In this document: positions 53,143 to 62,176 of the stretch, in pieces
Layout of the letters: the number at the start of each line of letters is the position of its first letter
Numbering within the stretch: position 1 is the stretch's first letter
DNA from: an uncultured Ruminococcus sp.
Lineage (GTDB): Bacteria; Bacillota; Clostridia; Oscillospirales; Acutalibacteraceae
Length of the DNA stretch: 64,000 nt
Direction of reading: 5' to 3'
Assembly (NCBI GenBank): GCA_902778175.1
Contig: CACYWT010000008.1
Span: forward strand, 1-64,000
Position numbers and translations under genes: made by a program
The notes under the pieces: generated by a model
Seen by the model: the letters and a program-made list of their open reading frames with translations, nothing else
Database searches by the model: none
Told to the model about the DNA's origin: nothing

Positions 53143-53844
53143 ATGAAAAAACATATTTCTCTTGAAAAAATAGCAATCAAGGCTCTTGAAAAAAAATTTG
53201 TTCTTACCGGACAAAATATCGGTGAAGATGCAAAAATGTCGAAAAAAGGCGTTACATTTGAAACAAAGGTCTATAATATTGATGATATCGGTCAGATATG
53301 TACATTGAAAATGAAAGCCCTGCTCGGATTGCTTAAAATGGAAACAATTGTATTATCTGTTAAAGGAAGAGATATCCCGCTGTTCAATATGGACTGGGTA
53401 TCCGCACTCGGAAAAGAAACACTTATCTGTGAGCTTTATGACGTTCAGCTTTCAACATTCTCAGCTGAGGCGCAGGAAAAATTTGACGCCATACGCAGAC
53501 GCGATGATGATATTCCCGAAACAGAACAGGACGAATACTGGTATAAGGATATCCTATATCCATGCAGCTATCATAAAACAGGAAAAAAGATCACAAACCG
53601 TTTAAATGATGCGTCAATAGATTATTTTAAAACTATTGTTAATGAACTTTCTGCCGCTCAGGAATGCAGCAGCAAAGTCAAATATGATAAGATCAGAAAT
53701 TTTGCAGAAACTCTTTTTAACAACGGCGGTCCTGCCGTCGATATGGTCAAAGAGCTTTTCGGAACAGAAAAAGCGCACAGACTTATTGTCGGTCATATGT
53801 ACGGCTGTTATGACAGCGCGCACCTTTTACAGGACGATCAGTAA
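53143..53844 (+). CDS. Protein of unknown function, possibly a bilin-reductase-like fold
   Basis: 233 residues, soluble, no signal peptide or membrane segment. Most conserved-looking part is METIVLSVKGRDIPLFNMDW near residue 66, then ICELYDVQLS near 93; an acidic Arg/Asp stretch (IRRRDDDIPETEQDEYW) and helices follow. The pattern of a strand, a Pro-x-Phe-x-x-Asp loop and a second Asp-rich strand recalls ferredoxin-dependent bilin reductases and red-chlorophyll-catabolite reductase, but this is a hunch from pattern only. AAGGAG precedes the ATG by eight bases. It stands alone with its own promoter between zapA (opposite strand) and glgP. Confidence 0.75.
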   Translation: MKKHISLEKIAIKALEKKFVLTGQNIGEDAKMSKKGVTFETKVYNIDDIGQICTLKMKALLGLLKMETIVLSVKGRDIPLFNMDWVSALGKETLICELYDVQLSTFSAEAQEKFDAIRRRDDDIPETEQDEYWYKDILYPCSYHKTGKKITNRLNDASIDYFKTIVNELSAAQECSSKVKYDKIRNFAETLFNNGGPAVDMVKELFGTEKAHRLIVGHMYGCYDSAHLLQDDQ

Positions 53845-53928
53845 TAACCAAAAAATGGATTTGTGACTAAAAAAAGGTAATAATATACAAAATCAACTGT
53901 AAAAAATATGTTTTATTACATCTTTTAG

Positions 53929-53957
53929 TTGAAAATTCCGTAAAGATGAGTTATAAT
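53929..53957 (+). promoter_or_regulatory. Promoter of glgP
   Basis: TTGAAA (53929-53934), 17 bases, TATAAT (53952-53957). The -35 lies within the descending arm of an imperfect dyad (CAACTGTAAAA... to ...TTTTAGTTG, 53894-53931). Confidence 0.75.
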
Positions 53958-53961
53958 AGAT

Positions 53962-54002
53962 GGGAATTGTTTATTAACCATAACAATTCCCTTTAAGTTT
54001 TT
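53962..54002 (+). other. Terminator-like hairpin at the 5' end of the glgP transcript
   Basis: Perfect 10-bp stem GGGAATTGTT/AACAATTCCC (53962-53971 and 53982-53991), 10-base loop, then TTTAAGTTTTT. Being four to five bases after the -10, the stem must begin at or beside the first transcribed base. It could end transcription early or protect the 5' end. Confidence 0.75.
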
Positions 54003-54043
54003 GCACTGAATTGCAGAAACTAAATCAAAGAGGGGGTTTTAAA

Positions 54044-56464
54044 ATGTCAAAGTCCAAGCTGACACCAAGCGAGGCAAGAGAGCTGATTATCGCAAAGCTT
54101 TCACACAATTTCGGTGTGACACCTACAGATGCTACAGATGAGCATTATTACAAAGCCGTTGCCCTTGTTCTGAGGGATATTATGCGTCAGAACCACAAGG
54201 AATTTACGGCTGCCGCAGTCAAGCAGAACAGCAAGACTGTCTATTATCTCTGCATGGAGTTCCTTATGGGTCGTTCGCTTAAAAACGATCTTTATAACCT
54301 CGGTCTTGAAGAGACTGTCAAGCAGGCTCTGCAGGGAATGAATATAAAGCTTGAAAACATTTATGAGCAGGAGCCTGATGCAGGTCTTGGAAACGGCGGT
54401 CTCGGAAGACTCGCTGCCTGCTTCCTTGACGGTCTTGCAACACAGAAATACAGCGCAATGGGTTATTCTCTGCGTTATGAGTATGGTATTTTCCGTCAGA
54501 AGCTCGTTGACGGCTGGCAGACAGAACTGCCCGATTTCTGGCTTCCCGGCGGTTCGGTATGGCTCCAGGCACACCCGGAAAAAAGTATCCCCGTATACTT
54601 TGACGGTAAGGTAAAGGAAACATGGCACGAAAGCCATCATTCAATAGAGATCGAGAATCCTACAAAGATCATCGCAACTCCGTATGATATGCTTGTTCCC
54701 GGTGACGGCGGCAAGGGCATCAGCAGACTCAGACTCTGGGCTGCTACTTCGGATAATTTCGATATGAAGCTCTTTAACTCCGGCGACTATATCCGCGCAA
54801 TGGAACAGAAAGCTCTCGCTGAAAGCATCACCCGTGTACTCTATCCTGAGGATAACCATTCCGAAGGCAAGAGCCTGCGTCTGAGCCAGCAGTACTTCCT
54901 TGTTTCCGCTACTATCCAGGATATTATCCAGCGTCACCTCAAAAACAACAACTCACTCGACAATCTCCCCGAGGTAGTCGCTATCCATCTGAACGATACC
55001 CACCCTGTTCTCGCTGTTCCTGAGCTTATGCGAATCATGCTCGACGAATGTGGTTATGAATGGGATAAAGCATGGGATATCGTTACCCGTACAATTGCTT
55101 ATACCAACCACACAGTAATGAGCGAGGCTCTCGAATGCTGGCAGGTAGACCTCTTCCAGAGAAGACTTCCGAGAATCTACCAGATCGTCGAGGAGATCAA
55201 CCGCCGTTTCTGCGAGGATATGCACAAGCAGGGCATCGACGGCTGGAAGATCGGCAGAATGGCTGTTATCAATGACGGTATCGTAAGAATGGCTAATCTT
55301 GCGGTTATTGCTTCACACTCCGTAAACGGCGTATCAAAGCTTCACAGTGAGATACTCAAGGATGACGTATTCAATGATTTCTATACCGTAACTCCTGAGA
55401 AATTCAAAAATGTCACAAACGGTATCGCTCACAGACGCTGGCTCAATCAGTCCAACCCCGGACTTGCTAACCTCATCACAGAGCTTATCGGTGATAAGTA
55501 TAAAAGAGATGCAAACGCCCTTGAAGGTCTTATGGCATATAAGAGCGACGCTGTTGTTCTCGCAAAGCTCGCAGCTATCAAAAAGCAGAATAAGGAGCGT
55601 ATGGCTAAATATATACTTGAAAATAACGGTATCAAGGTTGATCCTACTTCTATCTTCGATGTACAGGTAAAGCGTCTGCATGAGTATAAGCGTCAGCTTC
55701 TGAACGCTCTGCATATCTACAGCACTTATCAGTGGCTCAGAGATAACCCCAATGCCGAATATAAGCCTAAGACATATATCTTCGGCGCCAAGGCTGCTCC
55801 CGGTTATTATTTCGCAAAGCAGATAATTCAGTTCATCGTTGCACTTGCTGACAAGATCAATAATGATCCCAGAGTAAACAAGAAACTCAAGGTTATTTAT
55901 CTTGAGGACTACAGAGTATCTGTTGCAGAAAAGCTTATTCCTGCTGCGGAGATCAGCGAACAGATCTCTCTTGCAGGTACTGAGGCTTCCGGTACTTCAA
56001 ATATGAAGTTCATGATCAACGGTGCTGTCACACTCGGAACGCTTGACGGTGCAAATGTTGAGATCCATGATGTAGTAGGCGACAACAATTCCCTGATCTT
56101 CGGTATGACGACCGCAGAGGTCAATCAGCTCAAAAAGCAGGGCTACAATCCCGCAGTTCCCTATAATAACAATCATATCATCAGAGCTGCTGTTGACGGT
56201 ATCCGCAATGAATTCGGTGATCGTTTCAACGACATCGCAAATTCACTTTCGACTGTTGACCCGTATATGGTCCTTGCTGATTTTGCTGATTATGCAAATA
56301 CCCAGCAGAAGGCTTCACGCCTTTATGTTGAAAAGAACACCTGGAACAAGATGTCGCTTATCAATATCGCAAAGGCTGGTCGTTTTGCTGCTGACCGTTC
56401 GATCAGAGATTATGCGGAAACCATCTGGAATACAAAGCCTGTTATTCTTGATCAGAATATCTGA
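54044..56464 (+). CDS. glgP: Glycogen/alpha-glucan phosphorylase
   Basis: 806 residues. Landmarks: NGGLGRLAACFLDGLA near 120 (substrate and phosphate loop), RIYQIVEEINRRF, and the pyridoxal-phosphate lysine in EASGTSNMKFMINGAVTLGT near 655. The enzyme releases glucose-1-phosphate from glycogen or starch by phosphorolysis. The ATG at 54044 follows GAGGGGG by seven bases; the longer frame has no site. Its codons are visibly richer in C at the third position than those of neighbours, fitting high expression. A strong terminator follows at 56497-56548. Confidence 0.97.
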   Translation: MSKSKLTPSEARELIIAKLSHNFGVTPTDATDEHYYKAVALVLRDIMRQNHKEFTAAAVKQNSKTVYYLCMEFLMGRSLKNDLYNLGLEETVKQALQGMNIKLENIYEQEPDAGLGNGGLGRLAACFLDGLATQKYSAMGYSLRYEYGIFRQKLVDGWQTELPDFWLPGGSVWLQAHPEKSIPVYFDGKVKETWHESHHSIEIENPTKIIATPYDMLVPGDGGKGISRLRLWAATSDNFDMKLFNSGDYIRAMEQKALAESITRVLYPEDNHSEGKSLRLSQQYFLVSATIQDIIQRHLKNNNSLDNLPEVVAIHLNDTHPVLAVPELMRIMLDECGYEWDKAWDIVTRTIAYTNHTVMSEALECWQVDLFQRRLPRIYQIVEEINRRFCEDMHKQGIDGWKIGRMAVINDGIVRMANLAVIASHSVNGVSKLHSEILKDDVFNDFYTVTPEKFKNVTNGIAHRRWLNQSNPGLANLITELIGDKYKRDANALEGLMAYKSDAVVLAKLAAIKKQNKERMAKYILENNGIKVDPTSIFDVQVKRLHEYKRQLLNALHIYSTYQWLRDNPNAEYKPKTYIFGAKAAPGYYFAKQIIQFIVALADKINNDPRVNKKLKVIYLEDYRVSVAEKLIPAAEISEQISLAGTEASGTSNMKFMINGAVTLGTLDGANVEIHDVVGDNNSLIFGMTTAEVNQLKKQGYNPAVPYNNNHIIRAAVDGIRNEFGDRFNDIANSLSTVDPYMVLADFADYANTQQKASRLYVEKNTWNKMSLINIAKAGRFAADRSIRDYAETIWNTKPVILDQNI

Positions 56465-56496
56465 CAGATCATTCTGAACATCTCTGAATAAAATCA

Positions 56497-56548
56497 AACT
56501 CTCCGAAATACTGATCCCTGCATCATATCAGCAACGGAGAGTTTTTTT
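56497..56548 (+). terminator. Terminator of glgP
   Basis: AACTCTCCG/CGGAGAGTT (56497-56505 and 56535-56543), with an inner CTGAT/ATCAG stem, then TTTTTTT. Confidence 0.9.
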
Positions 56549-56609
56549 ATTATCATAATATCACTTGAATTTGCGGTCAAATCAATAATATTTTTGACGA
56601 AAATAATAA

Positions 56610-56638
56610 TTGAAACAACTGTAATGCTGTGTTATAAT
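56610..56638 (+). promoter_or_regulatory. Promoter of the DHHW lipoprotein gene
   Basis: TTGAAA (56610-56615), 17 bases, TATAAT (56633-56638), 53 bases before the ATG. Confidence 0.75.
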
Positions 56639-56690
56639 TGTAATGCATTTTCAGAAGTGCAGTTTATGATAATATGGAGGTATCCACCGC

Positions 56691-58037
56691 ATGAAAATAA
56701 ATAGTATGATCAAATGTTCCGCAGTTCTTCTTTCCATTGCAGCAGCAATTGCAGCAGCAGGCTGTAATAAACAAGAAAGCAGCAGCAAAAAAGAAGAAAC
56801 TTCATCTAAGGTTTCCGCTTCATCAGATGTATCATCGGAATCGGAAAGCAAAACAGAATCAAAGGTTTCCGAAGTTTCCAAAGAAGAATCAAAAAAGAAT
56901 CTTGCAGAAGAAGAAAGCGGTCCTATTCCTGAAATATCAGATCCCGCTCCCGACGATAACGGCGAAACAGTAAACGGCGTTTTTATCTTTGACAATAAAG
57001 CATATGAAATGTTCTATGGCAGCAAGGGTATGGCTGAATACTATGCTGAAACGATTTCTTCAATAAAAAAGGATCTCGGCAGCGAAATCAAGGTTTATAA
57101 TGTTCTTGTACCTACTCATGTTGCTGTTGATCTTCCGTCAAGATTTGATGATATGTGCAACAATCAGGAGGAATATATCAAATATATCACCGACGCATAT
57201 ACAGAGGATATAATCCCTGTAAGCACATATAACAAGATCATGCATCACCGCAATGAATACCTTTATTTCAATACCGACCATCACTGGACAGCTCTCGGCG
57301 CATATTATGCATACCTTGAATTCACACGCGCCGCAGGAATAGAGCCTGTACAGCTTTCAGATCTGAAAGAGGACAAGATCGAAGGCTATCAGGGATCACT
57401 TGCAGCTATTTCCGGCGTGGAAACCCTTAAAGACGATTATGTAACATATTACACAAGCGATGATCCGATCGATACTACTCTCTATGACGGAGATGGTTCT
57501 AATCCTCAGGATTATTCACTGATCCATTCATATGCTGAGGGCGCTAATGCATACGGTGTATTCCTCGGCGGCGATACTCCGATCCTTGTAACAAAAAATG
57601 AAAAGGGCAACGGCAAAAAAATCGCTGTTATCAAGGAATCTTACGGAAATGCCTTCTCACCCTTTATAGCATATACCTACAGCGAGGCTCATTTCATCGA
57701 TTTCCGTTATGTCAATATCAATCTGAAAAGCTATCTGCAGGAACACGGGATCGACGAGGTAATCTTCATAAACAATACAATGGCAAGCGCGACTGAGATA
57801 CGCTGCGACGAAATGAAAGAGCTTATCGGCGGTTCATCTTCCTCTGCAGAGAATAATACGGATTATACCGATGATACTCAAACAGACGACAATACAACAG
57901 ATGACAACTACACCGAAGATAATAACACAGATTATTATAACACCGGCGAAAACTACGATTATGACACCGGTGCAGAAGAGAATTATTCAGAAGATACAAA
58001 TACTGACAATAACAACAATTATACAAACGAAGAATAA
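56691..58037 (+). CDS. DHHW-motif lipoprotein (SGNH/AlgX-like)
   Basis: 448 residues. A signal peptide ends at lipobox C25 (IAAAGC), followed by a Ser/Glu/Lys-rich linker (27-75). The globular part (about 95-375) carries YFNTDHHWTALG (DHHW at 196-199) and KESYGNAF (S317), matching the DHHW family and the catalytic triad plan of AlgJ/AlgX O-acetylation proteins. The tail (384-448) is almost wholly N, D, T, Y and E. The usual MBOAT acetyltransferase partner is not adjacent. It is inferred to modify or bind a surface glycan. It has its own promoter and terminator. Confidence 0.85.
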   Translation: MKINSMIKCSAVLLSIAAAIAAAGCNKQESSSKKEETSSKVSASSDVSSESESKTESKVSEVSKEESKKNLAEEESGPIPEISDPAPDDNGETVNGVFIFDNKAYEMFYGSKGMAEYYAETISSIKKDLGSEIKVYNVLVPTHVAVDLPSRFDDMCNNQEEYIKYITDAYTEDIIPVSTYNKIMHHRNEYLYFNTDHHWTALGAYYAYLEFTRAAGIEPVQLSDLKEDKIEGYQGSLAAISGVETLKDDYVTYYTSDDPIDTTLYDGDGSNPQDYSLIHSYAEGANAYGVFLGGDTPILVTKNEKGNGKKIAVIKESYGNAFSPFIAYTYSEAHFIDFRYVNINLKSYLQEHGIDEVIFINNTMASATEIRCDEMKELIGGSSSSAENNTDYTDDTQTDDNTTDDNYTEDNNTDYYNTGENYDYDTGAEENYSEDTNTDNNNNYTNEE

Positions 58038-58056
58038 TTATTCATACGAACAAAGC

Positions 58057-58091
58057 AAATCCGACGGAACAAAACATTCCATCGGATTTTT
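58057..58091 (+). terminator. Terminator of the DHHW lipoprotein gene
   Basis: AAATCCGA/TCGGATTT (58057-58064 and 58082-58089) with inner GGAA/TTCC pairing, then TT. It also lies just beyond the ywlG stop on the other strand. Confidence 0.8.
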
Positions 58092-58094
58092 GTC

Positions 58095-58646
58095 TTATTT
58101 CAATTCATCATCATAATGCGCGCGTTCGCCGCCTATGAATTTCGGTCTTGTCCTTGCAGCAGTGATATGAGCCTGTCCGATCATATTGTTTTTCAGATTG
58201 AGCGGAACAGCAACCTCTTTCAGATGCATACCGATAAGTACTCCGCCTATATCCATTCCTGCTTTTGCCCTGATATGCTCTACGGCTACAGGATCATCTA
58301 TCGTATTATAGGTAATTGTAGCAAAGGATCCTCCTGCCTTCGGACGGGGAACAACATTTACCGGTTCCTCCCCCGCTGCTTTCGCAGCATCGGCAGAAAT
58401 TATTATTGCCCTGTTCAGATGCTCGCAGCACTGTGACGCAAGATATATCCCCCTGCTTTTCAGCTCTGGGTATATCCCGTCAAAAAGAGCCTGAGCAATA
58501 TCTACGCTTGAAGCCTTTCCGTATCCTTCGCCGCATACTGTACTTGAAGAACAGCCGACAACAAAAATATCCCCGGCACAAAGCTTTGCCTGTTCAAGCA
58601 CCTCCAATACGGCGGCATTTGCCTTTTCTTTTATTTCCTCATACAT
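58095..58646 (-). CDS. ywlG: YwlG family protein (TIGR01440/DUF436)
   Basis: 183 residues with the conserved segments VVGCSSSTVCGEGYGKASS near 31, LASQCCEHLNRAI near 70 and VVPRPKAGGSFAT near 100. The family is widespread in Firmicutes with no proven function. The ATG at 58646 is used since GGAGG lies eight bases upstream; that site is itself inside an upstream in-frame ATGGAGG. A hairpin separates it from ispH-rpsA. Confidence 0.88.
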   Translation of the reverse strand: MYEEIKEKANAAVLEVLEQAKLCAGDIFVVGCSSSTVCGEGYGKASSVDIAQALFDGIYPELKSRGIYLASQCCEHLNRAIIISADAAKAAGEEPVNVVPRPKAGGSFATITYNTIDDPVAVEHIRAKAGMDIGGVLIGMHLKEVAVPLNLKNNMIGQAHITAARTRPKFIGGERAHYDDELK

Positions 58647-58667
58647 TTTCAATGCCTCCATGCAAAT

Positions 58668-58694
58668 ATCAGGCACCTCACAGAGATGCCTGAT
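58668..58694 (-). terminator. Hairpin between ispH-rpsA and ywlG
   Basis: Minus-strand stem ATCAGGCA/TGCCTGAT (58687-58694 and 58668-58675) extended by CTC/GAG. The trailing ATATTTGC is only weakly T-rich, so it may end most but not all transcripts before ywlG. Confidence 0.55.
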
Positions 58695-58703
58695 AATCCT
58701 TTA

Positions 58704-60674
58704 TTATTCTTCAGTTTCCTCAACTGCTTCCTCAGCAGCCTCTTCCGGAGCATTCAGAGCCTTGATAGAAAGGCTGATGCGCTTCTTATCAAAGTCAATA
58801 GCTGTGATCTTTACATTGACCTTCTGACCGATGCTGAGAACATCTTCAGGCTTTTCAATGCGCTCCTCAGAGATCTGAGAAACATGGATAAGTCCGTCAA
58901 TGCCGGGAATGATCCTTGCGAATGCGCCGAACGGTGTAAGACCAACGATCTCAACCTCACACTCTGTTCCTACAGGATACTGATTCTTGAGGATCTCCCA
59001 CGGATTGTCCTCTGCCTTCTTGTAGCCGAGAGAGATCTTGCCTTTCTCGCGGTCGAAGGATTTGATATATACTTCTACTGTATCGCCGACATTGACAACC
59101 TCTGACGGATGCTTGATACGGTTCCATGAAAGCTCGGAAATATGTACCATACCGTCTATGCCGCCGATATCAACAAATGCACCGTAGGAAGTAAGAGATT
59201 TAACAACTCCTGTGTAAACCTTGCCTTCCTCAGCGCCTGCCCAGAATTCTTCTTCCTTCTTCTTGCGCTCGTCATTGAGTACGGAACGAATGGAACCAAC
59301 AGCTCTTCTTCTGTTGTTTCTGCCTGTTGTTTCAATAATGCGGAAATCAACCTCTTTCTTGAGAAGAGCCTCAAGATCGCCACCTCTGTTCGCAGTTGCC
59401 TGTGATGCAGGAATGAATACCTTGATGCCGTTTGTGAGAGCAAGCACGCCGCCCTTTATGACATCAGTAACTACACCGTGAACTATGCTCTGATTCTCAA
59501 AAGCCTCGGCAATGTCGTCCCAGCCCTTCTGAGCGTCGAGTATCTTCTTGGAAAGAAGAATAGTGCCTTCCTGATCATTTGTTTTCATGATGATTAGGTC
59601 AAGCTCATCGCCAACCTTAACGAGATCCTCTGTCTTTGCATTCGGATCACTTGAAAGCTCGCCAAGCGGTATGATACCGGTCTGCTTTCTGCCTACGTCC
59701 ACGCGTACCTCTGTAGGAGTTACGCTCACAACTACACCGTGTACCCTTCCGTTTGTATTATAATTTTTGAAGGACTCCTCAAGGAGCTCCTCAAAGTTTT
59801 CTGCTTTGCTTTCTTCGGGATTTTTGATTTCTTCTGACATGGTAACAAGTACCTCCTTTATTATGCTTGCCGGAGTCGATGCACCGGCGGTAATACCGAT
59901 CCTTTCGGCATTCCTGACTGCACTGACGGGTATTTCGTCTGCTGTTTCGATAAGGTAAGTATTCTTACATTTATTCTGACATATATGAAACAGCTTATTC
60001 GTATTGGAGCTGTGCCTTCCCCCGATGACTATAATCAGGTCAGACTTTGTGGCAAGCTCCTCAGCTTCGGACTGCCTATCAGATGTGGCACTACATATTG
60101 TATCAAATATTTTAGCATTTGTACATAGTTTTTGCAATATTTTTAAAGAATTTTTCCATTCTTTTATGTCAAATGTTGTTTGAGCGACTACACATATAGA
60201 ATTATTTTTCCAATCAGGAAAATTAATCAGTAATTCTTCCAGTTTTTTCTGATTGTTAAAAGTTTTGTACTCTCCGGCGCAATGACCTATTATCCCCTGA
60301 ACCTCCGGATGGTTTTCATCTCCTGCTATGAGGATCATTTCACCCGATGCAGAATGTTCTGCGACTATCTTATGGATCTTCAGAACAAAAGGACAGGTCG
60401 CATTGCGGCAATCTATACCAAGCTCGGATATACGATCTGATATGCTCTGTGAAACGCCGTGCGACCGAATCACGAGAGTGGAACCCTCAGCAGCGTCCTC
60501 GGGCTTTTCAGCTATCCTGACGCCACGCTGCGCAAGACTTTCGACCATCTGTGGATTATGGATTATAGGTCCGAGCGTATAGACAGTCTTTCCTTCATCA
60601 AGGAGCTTTTCCACCATTGCTACAGCCCTGCTTACCCCAAAACAGAAACCGGCAGTTTTTGCTACTTTTATCAT
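58704..60674 (-). CDS. ispH: IspH fused to S1-domain protein (HMBPP reductase/ribosomal protein S1-like)
   Basis: 656 residues. Residues 1-282 are IspH (LytB), with iron-sulfur Cys residues including C11 in GFCFGV and C95 in NATCPFV; the reaction makes IPP and DMAPP from HMBPP, the last step of the non-mevalonate isoprenoid path. A linker (about 283-310) leads to four S1 domains (about 310-380, 395-465, 485-555, 570-640), the RNA-binding S1 protein. The fusion is a known clostridial arrangement. It overlaps plsC by four bases (ATGA), behind cmk. Confidence 0.95.
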   Translation of the reverse strand: MIKVAKTAGFCFGVSRAVAMVEKLLDEGKTVYTLGPIIHNPQMVESLAQRGVRIAEKPEDAAEGSTLVIRSHGVSQSISDRISELGIDCRNATCPFVLKIHKIVAEHSASGEMILIAGDENHPEVQGIIGHCAGEYKTFNNQKKLEELLINFPDWKNNSICVVAQTTFDIKEWKNSLKILQKLCTNAKIFDTICSATSDRQSEAEELATKSDLIIVIGGRHSSNTNKLFHICQNKCKNTYLIETADEIPVSAVRNAERIGITAGASTPASIIKEVLVTMSEEIKNPEESKAENFEELLEESFKNYNTNGRVHGVVVSVTPTEVRVDVGRKQTGIIPLGELSSDPNAKTEDLVKVGDELDLIIMKTNDQEGTILLSKKILDAQKGWDDIAEAFENQSIVHGVVTDVIKGGVLALTNGIKVFIPASQATANRGGDLEALLKKEVDFRIIETTGRNNRRRAVGSIRSVLNDERKKKEEEFWAGAEEGKVYTGVVKSLTSYGAFVDIGGIDGMVHISELSWNRIKHPSEVVNVGDTVEVYIKSFDREKGKISLGYKKAEDNPWEILKNQYPVGTECEVEIVGLTPFGAFARIIPGIDGLIHVSQISEERIEKPEDVLSIGQKVNVKITAIDFDKKRISLSIKALNAPEEAAEEAVEETEE

Positions 60675-61312
60675 TTGCTCTCCTCCGGTTTTTCACCTGT
60701 CACGTCTGCGCGAAGTGACTTTATTTCGTTCATTATCTTTCTTGCGGCACTGCGGTATGCCTCGGGTCCTGCTTCGCTGTCAAGACCAAGCTCCGCCGGA
60801 GTCATGGGCTTGCCTATTGATATTGTAATCCTATGAAATAATTTAACTTTTTTATCCTTTGTTTTCGGAGTGATGCAAAGCGGTAGTACAGGAGCGTTCA
60901 TCTGTGAAGCGATTATTGCAGCGCCGGATTTCGGACGGAGAAATTCACCTGTTTTTGAACGTGTACCCTCTATGAATATTCCGAGCATCTTTTTTTGCTT
61001 GATGATATTTTCCGCTTCGTTTATCGCTTTGCCGTCGCCTGCTCCGCGCTGTACCGGGAAAGCTCCGAGAGCGCGTATGAGTGCGGAAAGTATGGGATTT
61101 TTGAAAAGCTCCGCCTTAGCCATATAATATATCTGGCGGTTCACGCCGAGACCGAGAAATATAGGATCATTATTTGAAAGATGATTTGAGCAGATTATAT
61201 ATCCGCCTTCCTTGGGAAGATTTTCCTTTCCCTTTACCCTATAGAAAAACAAAACTTTATAAAGCGGAACTGCTATCACCTTTAAAACTGTATACAGCGG
61301 ATTGTATCTCAT
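60671..61312 (-). CDS. plsC: 1-acyl-sn-glycerol-3-phosphate acyltransferase
   Basis: 213 residues with the acyltransferase blocks NHLSNNDPIFLG (NHx4D near 40) and FIEGTRSKTGE (EGTR near 115), and a likely single hydrophobic stretch near the N-terminus. It adds the second acyl chain to lysophosphatidic acid to make phosphatidic acid. It is spaced one base after cmk, within the cmk-plsC-ispH operon. Confidence 0.92.
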   Translation of the reverse strand: MRYNPLYTVLKVIAVPLYKVLFFYRVKGKENLPKEGGYIICSNHLSNNDPIFLGLGVNRQIYYMAKAELFKNPILSALIRALGAFPVQRGAGDGKAINEAENIIKQKKMLGIFIEGTRSKTGEFLRPKSGAAIIASQMNAPVLPLCITPKTKDKKVKLFHRITISIGKPMTPAELGLDSEAGPEAYRSAARKIMNEIKSLRADVTGEKPEESK

Positions 61313-61313
61313 A

Positions 61314-61994
61314 TCAAAGTTTCTCCTTTATTATCTGAGAAATTGCAGCTATAGACTGTTCAAGCGTCAGCTCTGTCGTATCAACAAGCACAGCGTCATC
61401 TGCGGCTTTCAGAGGAGCTGTTTCACGGTGGGTATCATTATAGTCACGCTTGATTATATCCTCCAGAACAGCCTTATAATCAGCCTCTATGCCTTTTTCG
61501 GCAAGCTGATCGGTCCTGCGCCTTGCGCGGGATTCAGGTGAAGCAGTAAGAAAAATCTTTACCTGAGCATCAGGCAGAACTACCGTACCGATATCCCTGC
61601 CGTCCATGATAACATTATTCTCCTTTGCAAAGCTGCGCTGCAGCTCAAGCAGGAATGAGCGTACCGCAGGAATAGCCGAAACCGAAGAAGCCGACATAGA
61701 AACCTTCTCCGTTCTGATCTCGTCGGAAACATCTTTGCCGTTGAGCAGAATATGCTGTTCCCCGTCTTTAAATACGATACTTATTTCGGTCTGAGGCAAA
61801 ATGGACTTCACCGCCTCAGCATCATTGACATCTATATTGCTTTTCAGGCAGGCAAGACCTATTGATCTGTACATAGCGCCTGTATCAATATAAATAAAGC
61901 CGAGTTCCTTTGCAGCAATACGGGCTATAGTGCTTTTTCCTGCTCCTGCCGGTCCGTCAATAGCAGCAGCTATAAAATGATTGTTTTCGCTCAT
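61314..61994 (-). CDS. cmk: Cytidylate kinase
   Basis: 226 residues with the P-loop GPAGAGKST (13-21), the DTGAMYR nucleotide motif near 37 and the DGRDIGTVVLPDA region near 155. It phosphorylates CMP and dCMP. It is the first gene of the operon; a possible promoter lies upstream at 62022-62050. The neighbouring plsC and ispH-rpsA are the common clostridial partners. Confidence 0.97.
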   Translation of the reverse strand: MSENNHFIAAAIDGPAGAGKSTIARIAAKELGFIYIDTGAMYRSIGLACLKSNIDVNDAEAVKSILPQTEISIVFKDGEQHILLNGKDVSDEIRTEKVSMSASSVSAIPAVRSFLLELQRSFAKENNVIMDGRDIGTVVLPDAQVKIFLTASPESRARRRTDQLAEKGIEADYKAVLEDIIKRDYNDTHRETAPLKAADDAVLVDTTELTLEQSIAAISQIIKEKL

Positions 61995-62021
61995 AGCATA
62001 ATCTCCTCAATATTTCAGATA

Positions 62022-62050
62022 ATTATAATCTTACCACTTTTTCAAAATAA
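62022..62050 (-). promoter_or_regulatory. Possible cmk promoter
   Basis: Minus-strand TATAAT (62022-62027) with TTATTT (62045-62050) 17 bases upstream. The -35 is poor; an alternative TTGTAT/TAAGAT pair overlaps. Confidence 0.4.
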
Positions 62051-62176
62051 ATACAATAAATTTTTAAACCGGTGTGCTCTGAATACAAGCCAAAGTTTTT
62101 CAGCCGCGGTTCTCAGTCATTTTAAAAGGTATGCTTTAGTCTTGCAGTTCTGGTAATTATTTCACACCAGCTTCGA

